This document shows positions 27,301 through 34,591 of a DNA stretch of 64,000 nucleotides, in pieces. Origin of the DNA: Sphingomonas psychrotolerans (GTDB taxonomy: Bacteria; Pseudomonadota; Alphaproteobacteria; Sphingomonadales; Sphingomonadaceae); contig NZ_CP024923.1 of assembly GCF_002796605.1 (NCBI RefSeq), positions 2,046,001-2,110,000 on the forward strand, given 5' to 3'. Numbering within the stretch: the stretch's first letter is position 1; every line of letters begins with the position of its first letter. Both the position numbers and the translations under genes were made by a program. The notes beneath the pieces were generated by a model. That model was not told the origin of the DNA and searched no databases. It saw nothing but the letters and a program-made list of their open reading frames with translations.

Positions 27301-29869
27301 GTCCGGTGAAATCGCCTAGTCCGGTAATGTCGACATCGGCGAAGGTGACGCCGCCCGACACGTTGCCGATGACGATGCCGTTCGCACCCGGATTGGCGAT
27401 CGTCACCAGTCCATTGAACCGGATCGAGCCGGCGAGCCGGTTTAGCGTGATCGCATCGCCGACGGTGCCGGTGAGGGTGATCGCGCCGAAGCTGATCGCC
27501 GAACCCGCAAGGGTGTCCTCGACGAGGATGCGGCCGCTGCCGCTGATCGGCCCGGTGAAGCTGATCGTGCCCGTGCTGTTGAAGATCGCGACGATCGGCG
27601 AGGCCCCGGCCGGATCGGTGATCGATCCTGCGAAGATCAGGCCGACGCTGCCGCCGCTCCCGGCGACGCCCTGTTCGCCGATCCGGACCGAATTGCCGCC
27701 GCTGTTCGAAATCGCGCCGCCATTGACGCGCACCAGTCCGGTCGAGTTGAGGACGACCAGTCCGTCGCCGCCGCTGTTCGAAATCGTCAGCGTGCCGATG
27801 GTGAGCGCGTTGCCGCCGGTCCCGCCGCCCTGGACCGTGTTGAGGATCACACCCGGTCCGCCTGCGCCGACCGAGCTGACGCTGGCGAAATTGAGGTTGA
27901 TCACCAGCGGATCGAGGTCCGCCGCGGTGCCGCCGACCGTATCGATCGTGCCGTCGAGGGTGGCGAGGGTGAAGCTGTTGACCTTCGCGTTGACGACGCG
28001 GAGGCCCGTCGCCCCGCTGTTGGCGATGTCGAGATCGGCGAAACTCAGGCTGCCGGTGACGTCGGTGAGGAAGACGCCCTGGCCGTTCACTCGCGCGGCG
28101 GTGGTGCCGACTTCCATCCGCCCGGCATTGACCGCCTGGATGCCCGCCGTGGCAGTGCTAGCGTCGAAAGTCGCGGAGCGGACGCTGACGCCGCCGGTTT
28201 CGCCGGTGCCGCCGCGGATCGTGATCCCCGACATTCCCGTGACGGTGACCGTGCCGGCGCCCGATCCGTCCATGTCGAGCACATTGCCGCCGGTGGCGGA
28301 GAGCGTCAGGTTCGACAGCGAAACGGCAAGGTTCGCCCCGCCGTCGTTGATGTCGACTGCGCCCGCGCCGCCCGAGATCGTCGAGTTGGCGAGGCTCACG
28401 CTGCTGCCGCCGTTGATCAGCACGCCCGCACCCGCGCCGCCGCGGATGGTGAGCCCGGTGAGCGCGACAGCGCCCAAAGTGTTGGTGAGCGAAAGCCCCG
28501 CGCCGCCGGTATTCTCGATGATCACCCGGTCGAGCGCGAAGCCGCCGACTCCGTTTGCGGCGATCCCCGCGCCCGCGCCGCGCACCGTGACGTCGCGCAC
28601 CACCGAGCCTTGGCCGAGCGTCACTGCCGCCCCGCCCGCCGCGGTGCCGACGATGATGCCGTTGGTGCCGCCCAGCCCGTACGCGACCGTGCTGCCATTG
28701 CGCAGCCGCACATCGACTGCGCTTCCGCCGCCGAGCAGATATTGGTCGGTGGCCAGCGTCACGCCCGGCGTAGCGATGTTGCCTCCGCTGCCGAGGGCGA
28801 CGACGACGCCGTTGGTGCCCGCGCGCGTGACTGCATCGACGAGCGTGGTGGGCGTCGCGATCGTGCCTGCTGCGCCGGCGGCGCCCGTACCGCTGGCATA
28901 ATAGAAGCCGCCGAACTGGTTGCCCGTCCGGGCATCTACGGCGAAACGGGTGCTGGTCAGATCGGTGTACCGGCTGCCCGAGCGCGCGACATAATCGCGG
29001 CGCACCCGGTCGCCCATCTGGCGGTCGAGCCCGGTGGGCGCCGCGCCGCGATCGCCCCCGCGCCCGCCAAACGGGACCGACAACCGCACCGTCGCGCGCG
29101 CATCGGTGCCGAAGCGATTGTCGTGCTCCAGCGTGCCACCGAAGGTGAAGCGCGCGCCGCTGTCCTTGTCCTCGACGTCCATCTCGAGCCCGACGCGGTA
29201 GCCGCGGTAGTTCTCGTCGGCGTCCTTGTCCCAATAATCGAACCCACCGACCGAGCCGCGGATGCTGGCATTGTTGCCGATCGGCAGGCGCACGCCGGCC
29301 TCGCCGTTGAATCCCTGGAGCGGAATCGCCTCGAGCCGGAAGCCGCTATAGCGCTCGATCAGCCGATTATTCTCCAGCACCAGCGCACCCGCACCCGCGG
29401 CGGCGGGATCGATATAGCCGATCGTCCGGGTCTTGCTGAGCGGCAGGCGGTAATTGACTCGCACGTCGAACACCGAGGAGAAGCCCTCGAGCCCCATCGA
29501 CAGCGCCGCCTGATCGCGCGAGCCGATGTCCGAACGATAGAAATCGGCGCCGATATTGGCCCCGATCGCAATGTCCTCGCCGGCGCGAAAGCGTGCGCCG
29601 ACGGTGGCGGAACCGTTGCGGTCGAAGCGCGGGTCATAGCCGATGCGTCCGTCGACATAGACCAATGTCGAGTCGTTCTGCGCGATCGGCGCGAACAGCG
29701 AAGTCGAGACCCCGATATCCTTGCCGACCTGCGCATCGACTTCGGCCCGCGGCTTCCAGGTGGGCGCGTCGCTGGTCTGCCCCAGCGCGGGCGAAGCCGC
29801 GGCGAGGATCGCCCCGGTCAGGCACGTCGAAAAAAGGCGTGCCTTGCTGGACTTGCGCATCGATTTCAT
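24290..29869 (-). CDS. Giant adhesin, N-terminal piece: signal peptide, inverse-autotransporter barrel, first passenger modules
   Basis: This piece holds the true start, ATG 29869, and a Sec signal peptide (MKSMRKSSKARLFSTCLTGA then ILAAASPALG). Residues about 40-270 resemble the inverse-autotransporter (IAT/intimin-invasin) barrel: IAIGANIGADFYRSDIGSRD, MGLEGFSSVFDVRVNYRLPL, GFNGEAGVRLPI, FTFGGTLEHDNRFGTD, and a closing ATVRLSVPFG. A hydrophilic linker (about 270-315) is followed by beta-helix repeats with three module heads (near residue 320, then at 26959 and 25315 in the window). In-frame sequence stops making sense after TTTVRGA near 24447, where a missing G shifts the frame; the remaining about 50 residues to 24290 are out-of-frame. 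The first strand-rich repeats include GAGVLINGGSSVSLANSTIS. Confidence 0.85.
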   Translation of the reverse strand: MKSMRKSSKARLFSTCLTGAILAAASPALGQTSDAPTWKPRAEVDAQVGKDIGVSTSLFAPIAQNDSTLVYVDGRIGYDPRFDRNGSATVGARFRAGEDIAIGANIGADFYRSDIGSRDQAALSMGLEGFSSVFDVRVNYRLPLSKTRTIGYIDPAAAGAGALVLENNRLIERYSGFRLEAIPLQGFNGEAGVRLPIGNNASIRGSVGGFDYWDKDADENYRGYRVGLEMDVEDKDSGARFTFGGTLEHDNRFGTDARATVRLSVPFGGRGGDRGAAPTGLDRQMGDRVRRDYVARSGSRYTDLTSTRFAVDARTGNQFGGFYYASGTGAAGAAGTIATPTTLVDAVTRAGTNGVVVALGSGGNIATPGVTLATDQYLLGGGSAVDVRLRNGSTVAYGLGGTNGIIVGTAAGGAAVTLGQGSVVRDVTVRGAGAGIAANGVGGFALDRVIIENTGGAGLSLTNTLGAVALTGLTIRGGAGAGVLINGGSSVSLANSTISGGAGAVDINDGGANLAVSLSNLTLSATGGNVLDMDGSGAGTVTVTGMSGITIRGGTGETGGVSVRSATFDASTATAGIQAVNAGRMEVGTTAARVNGQGVFLTDVTGSLSFADLDIANSGATGLRVVNAKVNSFTLATLDGTIDTVGGTAADLDPLVINLNFASVSSVGAGGPGVILNTVQGGGTGGNALTIGTLTISNSGGDGLVVLNSTGLVRVNGGAISNSGGNSVRIGEQGVAGSGGSVGLIFAGSITDPAGASPIVAIFNSTGTISFTGPISGSGRILVEDTLAGSAISFGAITLTGTVGDAITLNRLAGSIRFNGLVTIANPGANGIVIGNVSGGVTFADVDITGLGDFTGLDVRGAQGNVLFNTLDITGTGVGTGIDLTGSTNAGNVMILGGSVIQGVDIGVDLTQANMTGQFRFGDGDATAMGSRITANVPIIIELMNAGHGSYNFADVVLQGDTSNLTGAGFTAYYAQVGATGAGTRDDPGSLAGADASTAQYIVLLNDAAGGQDVFDAASAGGSFDLAAGQSLVSFLNGDFFAASGGGMPANLIVSGIGPSGITNVYAGSGGAVLTTSIAGSATVNLASNSTIDGLIIRNAGGDVGVEGSGVSNVRIQNSNISGANGAIAISDGGTTSSVQLTHLDLASAAGTTLALSGAGAGTLTVSGADVDIAATGASAALSLADIISGGLGFGSVSAGTSATGAVSAQNVTGGNLVFGSIAVAGTAAGAGVSVNGSSSAVLVQSIGVSGSAGDAVQLANNSGAITIGTITASGSGANGVGLAGNGAVTIGGLTVSGAAGAGLEIQNSLGTVAVGGGAISGAATGVSINGVATGASVSIGSLSINGAANAIVLADIDGSVAFTGTTSISGVGVSGVVFGAGSTGAIAFGDVDIAGLGAGRRGVDARAASGTISFNTLDITGSSTTGTRGIDLTGASFATDLIIAESSSITGVGVGVDLTNAAITGSFRYGDGSSTDADGAASTINAVTPIVITGVNAGVGRYDFLDVVLTGDTATLTTSATLYFVKAGATGIGTLADPGSLAGAEASAASTIILLNDPTGGQDLLDAAGAGGSFDLAAGRDLLSFLNGDTLMLPGGAPSNLLLYGMPQGQIGNPYAGSGAPVLTTTVAGAHAVSLGGSNTIDGLSIQTPVGGGYGVLGVGLANVTIRNSTISGHMGAIYLGDGPAASSAALSNLQLASSGGTALELNGSGTGTLTLTAFTGITVRGGNGETGGLSAADVTFDADLAIAGVQTVVGAVTIGAAGARVDGTGFGIMGDGSLELTSLNVFNANGVGVELTGGGLTTTVRGARSTLQATTRWSPRLARSRSISAASPPPLAESTWSMALQPMRANPCSTSAA

Positions 29870-30176
29870 CCCCCGTCCGCCAGCCGCGATCAGCAGCCGA
29901 CGCCCCCATCAAGCGTGCGCGTTCCCAAGCCCGTCTACGCGGACATTATCGAACCCAAGGGCGACACCTCGGTCGAGGACTAGCACAGGGCGATATCTGC
30001 AACAAGCGAGAGCTAAGTAGATCTACCGACAGGTTTAAGATGTGATTGGTGATCTTCTATCCGTGCGAGAGTCAATCGATGTGAAGATTAATTCTTTTTT
30101 ATTATCACATTAGCAGTCTATTTTAACAAACTATCGCTGTCCAGAAGCGCGCAAGATCCCGCGCCGGACATCCTTC
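29870..30176. other. 307-bp gene-free region upstream of the giant adhesin
   Basis: This region is markedly AT-rich compared with its surroundings between 30030 and 30135. It holds the promoter listed separately and an implied leader of about 225 bases before the adhesin start. On the + strand a short open tail ending at 29983 (KPVYADIIEPKGDTSVED) runs out of antisense frame into the region; no gene was recognised there. No tRNA or clear small RNA was seen. Confidence 0.5.
30101..30129 (-). promoter_or_regulatory. Candidate sigma-70 promoter of the giant adhesin
   Basis: On the - strand TTGTTA (30129-30124) and GATAAT (30106-30101) are separated by exactly 17 bp. A TG one base before the -10 makes it an extended -10 element. 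It sits in an AT-rich island unlike the surrounding GC-rich DNA. Transcription would start near 30094, giving an unusually long leader of about 225 bases before ATG 29869. Confidence 0.45.
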
Positions 30177-31148
30177 TTAAGGGAGTAAGAGTGTCGATCC
30201 GGTCGTCTCTCCCGCTTCGAGCAATCGATGCGCCTCGGCAGCCTGTTCGAGCGGAAAACGCTGGCCGATCTCGGGGCGTATTGTTCCGTCGTCCAGCATT
30301 GCGAACAACCGTGCCGCGCCGGCCGCGCGTTCTTCGGGCGTGACATAATAGTCGAACAGCTTGGGCCGGGTGACGAACAGCGAGCCGTGCGTGTTGAGCG
30401 CGCCCAGCGCGACACCCTCGACCGGCCCGCTGGCATTGCCGTAGCTCACGATCAGCCCGCGACGTCTGGTCGCAGCGAGCGACGCAGCCCAGGTCGCCGC
30501 CCCCACGCCGTCGAATGCCACCGGCACCCCTTCGCCCTGCGTGATCTCGCGGACACGCGCGGCGATGTCTTCCGAGCGCGAGAGCAGCACATGGTCGGCG
30601 CCCGCCGCTTTTGCAGCCGCGATCTTGGCCTCGCTGCCGACGGTACCGATCACTTCGGCCCCGACCGCCTTGAGCCATTGAACGAGGATCTGCCCGACCC
30701 CACCGGCGGCGGCGTGGACCAGCGCCGTCCATCCACGCTGCACTTTCGCCGCGCGCTCGACCATGAACTCGGCCGTCAATCCCTTGAGCAGCACCGCGGC
30801 CGCGGTCTCGTGGTCGACGCTGTCGGGGAGCTTGAACAGGCTCGCGGCGGGCAGGTTGCGTTCGGTCGCATAGGCGCCGATCGGGCTGAAGGTCGCCACA
30901 CGGTCGCCGGGCGCGAAATCGGTGACGCCCTCCCCCGCCGCCTCGACCACGCCGGACGCCTCTAGGCCGAGTCCGCCGGGTAGCGGCACCGGATAGAGGC
31001 CGGAGCGGTGATAGGTGTCGATGAAATTGAGCCCCACCGCGGCGTTGCGCATGCGCACCTCGCCCGGACCCGGCGGCGGCAATTCCATATCTGCCCAACC
31101 GATCACTTCCGGACCGCCGGTCCGCTCGATCCTCGCCACGCGCGCCAT
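30177..31148 (-). CDS. Quinone oxidoreductase / zinc-independent MDR-family NADPH reductase
   Basis: A 323-residue medium-chain dehydrogenase/reductase of the QOR branch, catalysing NADPH-dependent reduction of quinones or enones in the cytoplasm. The dinucleotide motif is HAAAGGVGQILVQWLKAVGA. Family landmarks are GEVRMRNAAVGLNFIDTYHRSGLYP, PLPGGLGLEASGVVEAAGEGV, and YGNASGPVEGVALGAL near the C terminus. No structural-zinc cysteines are present. ATG 31148 is preceded by GGAGG; the extension to 31181 overlaps the permease gene and is not used. It lies 11 bp downstream of the SLC13-family gene and is probably co-transcribed with it. Confidence 0.92.
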   Translation of the reverse strand: MARVARIERTGGPEVIGWADMELPPPGPGEVRMRNAAVGLNFIDTYHRSGLYPVPLPGGLGLEASGVVEAAGEGVTDFAPGDRVATFSPIGAYATERNLPAASLFKLPDSVDHETAAAVLLKGLTAEFMVERAAKVQRGWTALVHAAAGGVGQILVQWLKAVGAEVIGTVGSEAKIAAAKAAGADHVLLSRSEDIAARVREITQGEGVPVAFDGVGAATWAASLAATRRRGLIVSYGNASGPVEGVALGALNTHGSLFVTRPKLFDYYVTPEERAAGAARLFAMLDDGTIRPEIGQRFPLEQAAEAHRLLEAGETTGSTLLLP

Positions 31149-31159
31149 ATTGCCTCCGC

Positions 31160-32932
31160 TCAATGCACCGGCCACGTCCATAGGATGAGCGGCGTACCCA
31201 CCACCAGCACGAGCAGCGACAGCGGTGCACCCAGCCGGGCATAATCGCCGAACTTATAGCCTCCCGGGCCCATCACCAGCGTGTTGCACTGGTGCCCGAT
31301 CGGGGTGAGGAAGTCGCACCCTGCGCCGACCGCGGTCGCCATCAGGAATGCCTCCGGCCGATAGCCGAGCCCGGTCGCGAAGGTCGCCGCGATCGGCGCC
31401 ATCACCAGCACGGTCGCGGCGTTGTTGAGGAACGGCGTCACTGCCATCGCAGCGGCGAGGATCAGCGCCACCGCACCCCAGGGCGGCAAGGTCGCGGCGA
31501 AATGCGAGAGTCCGTCGCCGATCAGCTCGGTGGTGCCGGTAGTTCGCAGCGTGTCGCTCACCGGGATCAGCGCGCCGAGCATGATCAGGATCGGCCATTC
31601 GATATGGTCATAGGCCTCGCGCACCGGCAGCGCGCCGCTGAGCACCGTCAGCCCCGCCGCGGCGAAGAAGGCCACGGCCACAGGCACATATCCGGTCGCG
31701 GTCGCGAACATCGCCACGGCCAGGATCGCGAGCGGCAGCAATCCCTTGCGCGCGCTGCCCAGCCGCAGGGTGCGCTCGGCGAGCGGGAGGCAGCCGAGCT
31801 CTCCCAGCCGTTCGAACAGCAATTCGAGCGGCCCCTGCAGCACGATCACGTCGCCGGCGCTGAGTTCGATGTCGCCGAGGCGTGTCGCCAGCCGCTCGCC
31901 CTGGCGCGATACGGCAATCAGATTGACGCCGAAGCGCTCGTGGAGCCCCAGCCGGCCCGCAGTCCGCCCGATCAGCGGGCTGTCGGTGCCGATCACTGCC
32001 TCGAGCACGCCGACGTCCCTGCCCGACCCTTCCGGCTTGTCGCGATGCTGCCCCTCGAGCTCGAGACCGTCCGCGGCGATGACACGCTCCAGCGCGTCAG
32101 GAGCGCCGGCGAGGATCAGCAGGTCTTCGGGCTTGAGCGTGGTGTCAGGAAAGGGCGTGCTGCGGATCCCCGCCCGCAGGATCGCAGTCACCGTCACTTC
32201 GTGATCGTGCCGTGCGCGGAACGCAGCGACCGTCTCGTCGATCGCCGGCGATCCGGCGGGAATTTCAGCCTCGGTCACATAATCCTGGATGTCCATCGCC
32301 TCGCCGAGCGTCGGCGTAGCGCGGCGGCCGCGCGGCAACAGCCGATAAGCGAACCGCAGGAAGATCAGCCCGACCAGGGTCAGCCCCAGCCCGACCGGGG
32401 CATAATCGAACATCTTGAACGGTTCGCCGGTCATCTCCTCGCGCACGCGACTGACGATGATGTTGGGCGAAGTGCCGATCAGCGTGATCAGCCCGCCGAG
32501 CAGCGAAGCGAACGCCATCGGCATCAGGAATACGGCAGGCGTGGCGTTGGAACGCTTGGCCATCTGGAACGCGACTGGCATCATCATCGCCAGCGCGCCG
32601 ATATTCTTGACCAGCGCCGAGGCGAAGCCCACCGAAGCGCAGAGCAATAGCAATTGCGAGCGGATCCGGCGCACCCGGCGCTGCAGCAGCAACATCACGC
32701 CTTCGATCACCCCCGAACGCTGCACCGCGCCCGAGAGCACCAGCGCCGAGCCGACGATGATCACGATATCGTCGGAAAAGCCGCTAAAGGCGTGTTTGGG
32801 ATCGACGATGCCCGTGGCAAGCGCCGCGAGCAGCGCCATGATCGCGACCAGATCGTAGCGGAAGCGTCCCCAGACGAAGAGCAACATCATGCCGGCGAGC
32901 ACTGCGACCGACAAAATCTGGGGAAGCGTCAT
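31160..32932 (-). CDS. SLC13/DASS-family anion permease with RCK-C (TrkA-C) domains
   Basis: A 590-residue inner-membrane transporter. The two hydrophobic halves carry the family's GTSPNIIVSRVREE and NNAATVLVMAPIA segments, near the substrate-binding hairpins. Between them (about residues 210-375) lie two cytoplasmic TrkA-C modules, ending LKPEDLLILAGAPDALERV and LSAGDVIVLQGPLELLFERL, that probably sense ligand. This architecture is common for sulfate, C4-dicarboxylate or other anion symporters; the substrate cannot be told from sequence. No ribosome site of usual strength precedes ATG 32932. Confidence 0.9.
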   Translation of the reverse strand: MTLPQILSVAVLAGMMLLFVWGRFRYDLVAIMALLAALATGIVDPKHAFSGFSDDIVIIVGSALVLSGAVQRSGVIEGVMLLLQRRVRRIRSQLLLLCASVGFASALVKNIGALAMMMPVAFQMAKRSNATPAVFLMPMAFASLLGGLITLIGTSPNIIVSRVREEMTGEPFKMFDYAPVGLGLTLVGLIFLRFAYRLLPRGRRATPTLGEAMDIQDYVTEAEIPAGSPAIDETVAAFRARHDHEVTVTAILRAGIRSTPFPDTTLKPEDLLILAGAPDALERVIAADGLELEGQHRDKPEGSGRDVGVLEAVIGTDSPLIGRTAGRLGLHERFGVNLIAVSRQGERLATRLGDIELSAGDVIVLQGPLELLFERLGELGCLPLAERTLRLGSARKGLLPLAILAVAMFATATGYVPVAVAFFAAAGLTVLSGALPVREAYDHIEWPILIMLGALIPVSDTLRTTGTTELIGDGLSHFAATLPPWGAVALILAAAMAVTPFLNNAATVLVMAPIAATFATGLGYRPEAFLMATAVGAGCDFLTPIGHQCNTLVMGPGGYKFGDYARLGAPLSLLVLVVGTPLILWTWPVH

Positions 32933-33027
32933 CGATGGCCCGGGGTTCCTGGAGGGACACCCTCAACCAACGAGCCTGCTTTAGGCTCCTCGGGAAACAT
33001 CCGATGCCGGCGCGCGGCCGGCCGGGC

Positions 33028-33249
33028 TCAGCTGGTCTGCGGTTCGGGCCGCAGGTCGGCCCGGGCCGCGGCGGCGGCGTTTTCGCGGACGGCGCGACCG
33101 CGATCGGTGCGCTCCTGGCGCTCGGCCATCTGCATCCATGCCTGGGCGGCGCGCTGGTTGCGCTCGCGCACATTCTCGAGCGTCGCCGCGTCGGCTTCCG
33201 CCTGGGCTCGCTCGGCATAGCCGCGATAAGTAACTGCGAGATCGGTCAT
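33028..33249 (-). CDS. Small conserved hypothetical protein, helical
   Basis: A 73-residue soluble protein starting at ATG 33249 behind GGAGAG. The sequence (MTDLAVTYRGYAERAQAEAD through RAVRENAAAAARADL) is almost entirely charged helix, rich in Ala, Arg and Glu with no Cys or membrane segment. Function unknown. It lies 66 bp downstream of the cold-shock gene on the same strand and might be co-expressed. The open frame extends upstream to 33297 but that extension has no ribosome site. Confidence 0.6.
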   Translation of the reverse strand: MTDLAVTYRGYAERAQAEADAATLENVRERNQRAAQAWMQMAERQERTDRGRAVRENAAAAARADLRPEPQTS

Positions 33250-33315
33250 GGGTCTCTCCGCGAGGGCAAGGTCAAGAGACGCGGCGCCCGCAGACACGCG
33301 GACGCCGCTTCAACC

Positions 33316-33525
33316 TTACTGCGCCTGGAGATTCACCGCGGCCATCTTGCCCTTCTTGTCGGGCTCGAGATCATAGGTCACGCGCTGGTTCTGTTCGAGC
33401 GAGCGCAGGCCGGCACGCTCGACGGCGGTGATGTGGACGAACGCGTCCGGGCCGCCATTGTCGCTGGCGATGAAGCCATAGCCCTTGTCGGCGTTGAAGA
33501 ATTTGACGGTGCCCTGCTGGCTCAT
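33316..33525 (-). CDS. Cold-shock domain protein (CspA family)
   Basis: A 69-residue single-stranded nucleic acid binding protein of the OB-fold cold-shock family. RNP1 is KGYGFIA and RNP2 is AFVHITA, inside the standard order GTVKFFNADKGYGFIASD. Length is normal. It probably acts as an RNA chaperone in the cytoplasm. GAAGGAAAAATACC precedes the ATG. The 190 bp upstream contains no gene and could hold the long leader common in csp genes, but no conserved cold box was recognised. Confidence 0.95.
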   Translation of the reverse strand: MSQQGTVKFFNADKGYGFIASDNGGPDAFVHITAVERAGLRSLEQNQRVTYDLEPDKKGKMAAVNLQAQ

Positions 33526-33704
33526 GGTATTTTTCCTTCATTGTCGGCGCGCCCCGTGTGGACGGACCTCGTGCTGCGGAGGCTAGGAGAAGGAAAAAAG
33601 GAGCCGCAAAGCGCCCAAAGACCGTTCAAATGCGACTGTAGCGCATATAAGATGGTCTCGCGCGGCTGCGAATACAAGGCAAGAGTGTCGAAAACGGCCG
33701 CCTG

Positions 33705-33730
33705 GTGCACCGTTCCTAGTGCACCGTTCC
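33705..33730. repeat. 12-bp direct repeat
   Basis: GTGCACCGTTCC occurs at 33705-33716 and again at 33719-33730, separated by two bases. It spans the stop codon of the small gene at 33716-33928, so it looks like a local duplication of the gene's last codons. Confidence 0.7.
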
Positions 33731-33928
33731 CACTGCGCGCGGGATCGACATCAGCACCACGAGTCGCTCGATCTGGCGCCAGCGGCAGAAATGGACATGG
33801 TTGCCGAGATCGCGGCTGCGATCGGCGCGCGCCGCGGCTTCGGAGCCCGCCTCCTCGCCGAATGCGCGGATCAGCTCGGCGGCGTCGGCGACTTCGCGCG
33901 TGTCGGCAAGATAGGGCAGATGTTGCAT
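33716..33928 (-). CDS. Small conserved hypothetical protein
   Basis: A 70-residue soluble protein. The C-terminal half DLGNHVHFCRWRQIERLVVLMS then GTVH has a conserved look and resembles small proteins that recur in sphingomonad genomes (recollection, not searched). The N-terminal half is a charged helix (REVADAAELIRAFGEEAGSE). It starts at ATG 33928 behind GGAGTC. Its last codons are duplicated just downstream as part of a 12-bp direct repeat. Function unknown. Confidence 0.65.
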   Translation of the reverse strand: MQHLPYLADTREVADAAELIRAFGEEAGSEAAARADRSRDLGNHVHFCRWRQIERLVVLMSIPRAVGTVH

Positions 33929-34061
33929 AGAGACTCCGGCTACGCGCGGTCCGGCAGACCGACAGCCGCTTTTCTCACAGGAATCTAAAGGTTTCGCGGC
34001 TCAGCAAGGTGAAGCGCCGGTAACCATGGCGCGCCGCTACGCGACAGGGTAAGGGCCGCGA

Positions 34062-34250
34062 ATGGCAAACTCCCCCTCCCGCACGCCGATGGCCGGCGGA
34101 TTCCTGCTCGCGATCAGCCTGCTCGCCGGCACCGTCCTCGGCGCGGGCCGGGGCCAGGCCTCGATCGGTTTCGTCGCGGGTCTCGGCGTGGGGCTGGCGC
34201 TGCTGCTGCTCGTCTGGCTGGTCGATCGGGCGCGGAGCCCCCGGAACTAG
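34062..34250 (+). CDS. Small two-helix membrane protein
   Basis: A 62-residue protein with two hydrophobic helices (FLLAISLLAGTVLGAGRG and VAGLGVGLALLLLVWLVDRA) and a basic C-terminal tail. It resembles small inner-membrane proteins frequent in sphingomonads; no function is known to me. The coding sequence ends 4 bases past the stop of the convergent lipoprotein gene, so the two transcripts overlap tail to tail. Confidence 0.7.
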   Translation: MANSPSRTPMAGGFLLAISLLAGTVLGAGRGQASIGFVAGLGVGLALLLLVWLVDRARSPRN

Positions 34251-34591
34251 CTTCGCTGCACCCGCGCCGCGCTTACCTTGCCCGCGGCGTCATACTCGAT
34301 CCGATAGCTCTCGAAACTCGGCCCGGTCGCGCTGCGGCCGAGGAAATAGATGTCCGCCGCCGGCCCGGTCGAATCGGGCTCGCCGAGCAGCGCACGCACC
34401 GTCTCGCGAGGTGCGCCGACGACGATCCCGGCATCGTCGAGCCGCGCCACCATCCCGCCGCGACGGCTCTCGCCATCGTAATTGCCGCGCTCGGCCGCCC
34501 AGCCCGCTTTGTCGAAGCTCATATGCCCCCCTCCACAACCGGCCAACGCCAGCGCCAATACCATCCCGGGCAGCATCGCGCGGCCTCTCAC
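34247..34591 (-). CDS. Small lipoprotein, translationally coupled to the preceding gene
   Basis: A 114-residue protein with lipoprotein signal LPGMVLALALAGCGGG, lipobox LAGC. The mature part reads GMVARLDDAGIVVGAPRETVRALLGEPD and YFLGRSATGPSFESYRIEYD. The pattern 'V.G.(T/S)...V...LG.PD' recalls the SmpA/OmlA (BamE-like) fold, but this is only a resemblance. It starts at GTG 34591, overlapping the stop of the upstream gene (GTGA), so the two are co-translated. An inner ATG at 34576 could also serve. Confidence 0.75.
   Translation of the reverse strand: MRGRAMLPGMVLALALAGCGGGHMSFDKAGWAAERGNYDGESRRGGMVARLDDAGIVVGAPRETVRALLGEPDSTGPAADIYFLGRSATGPSFESYRIEYDAAGKVSAARVQRS

Larger units (their letters stand above)
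12088..29869 (-). other. Giant inverse-autotransporter adhesin gene, reconstructed over two frameshifts
   Basis: Three successive open frames on the - strand read as one protein. Adding one G to each of two G runs (plus-strand C runs 24445-24448 and 13477-13482) joins them into a single 5,928-codon frame of 5,927 residues; the total length then divides exactly by three. Domain order: signal peptide (1-30), inverse-autotransporter beta-barrel (about 40-270), short linker, then about 5,600 residues of glycine/threonine/asparagine-rich beta-helix-like repeats to the C terminus. There is no C-terminal barrel, LPXTG, RTX or PEP-CTERM signal. It should be a surface-exposed adhesin or biofilm protein secreted by a type Ve route (inference). 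The three pieces are listed separately below. Confidence 0.8.

Noticed and set aside
12100..29060. CRISPR or integron-like array because of the many regular repeats
   Set aside because: Repeats keep an open protein frame, have no unique spacers and are hundreds of bases long.
28610..29983. 457-codon + strand frame ending upstream of the adhesin start
   Set aside because: Antisense to the adhesin N-terminal coding region. Only its last 35 codons lie in non-coding DNA and show no family resemblance.
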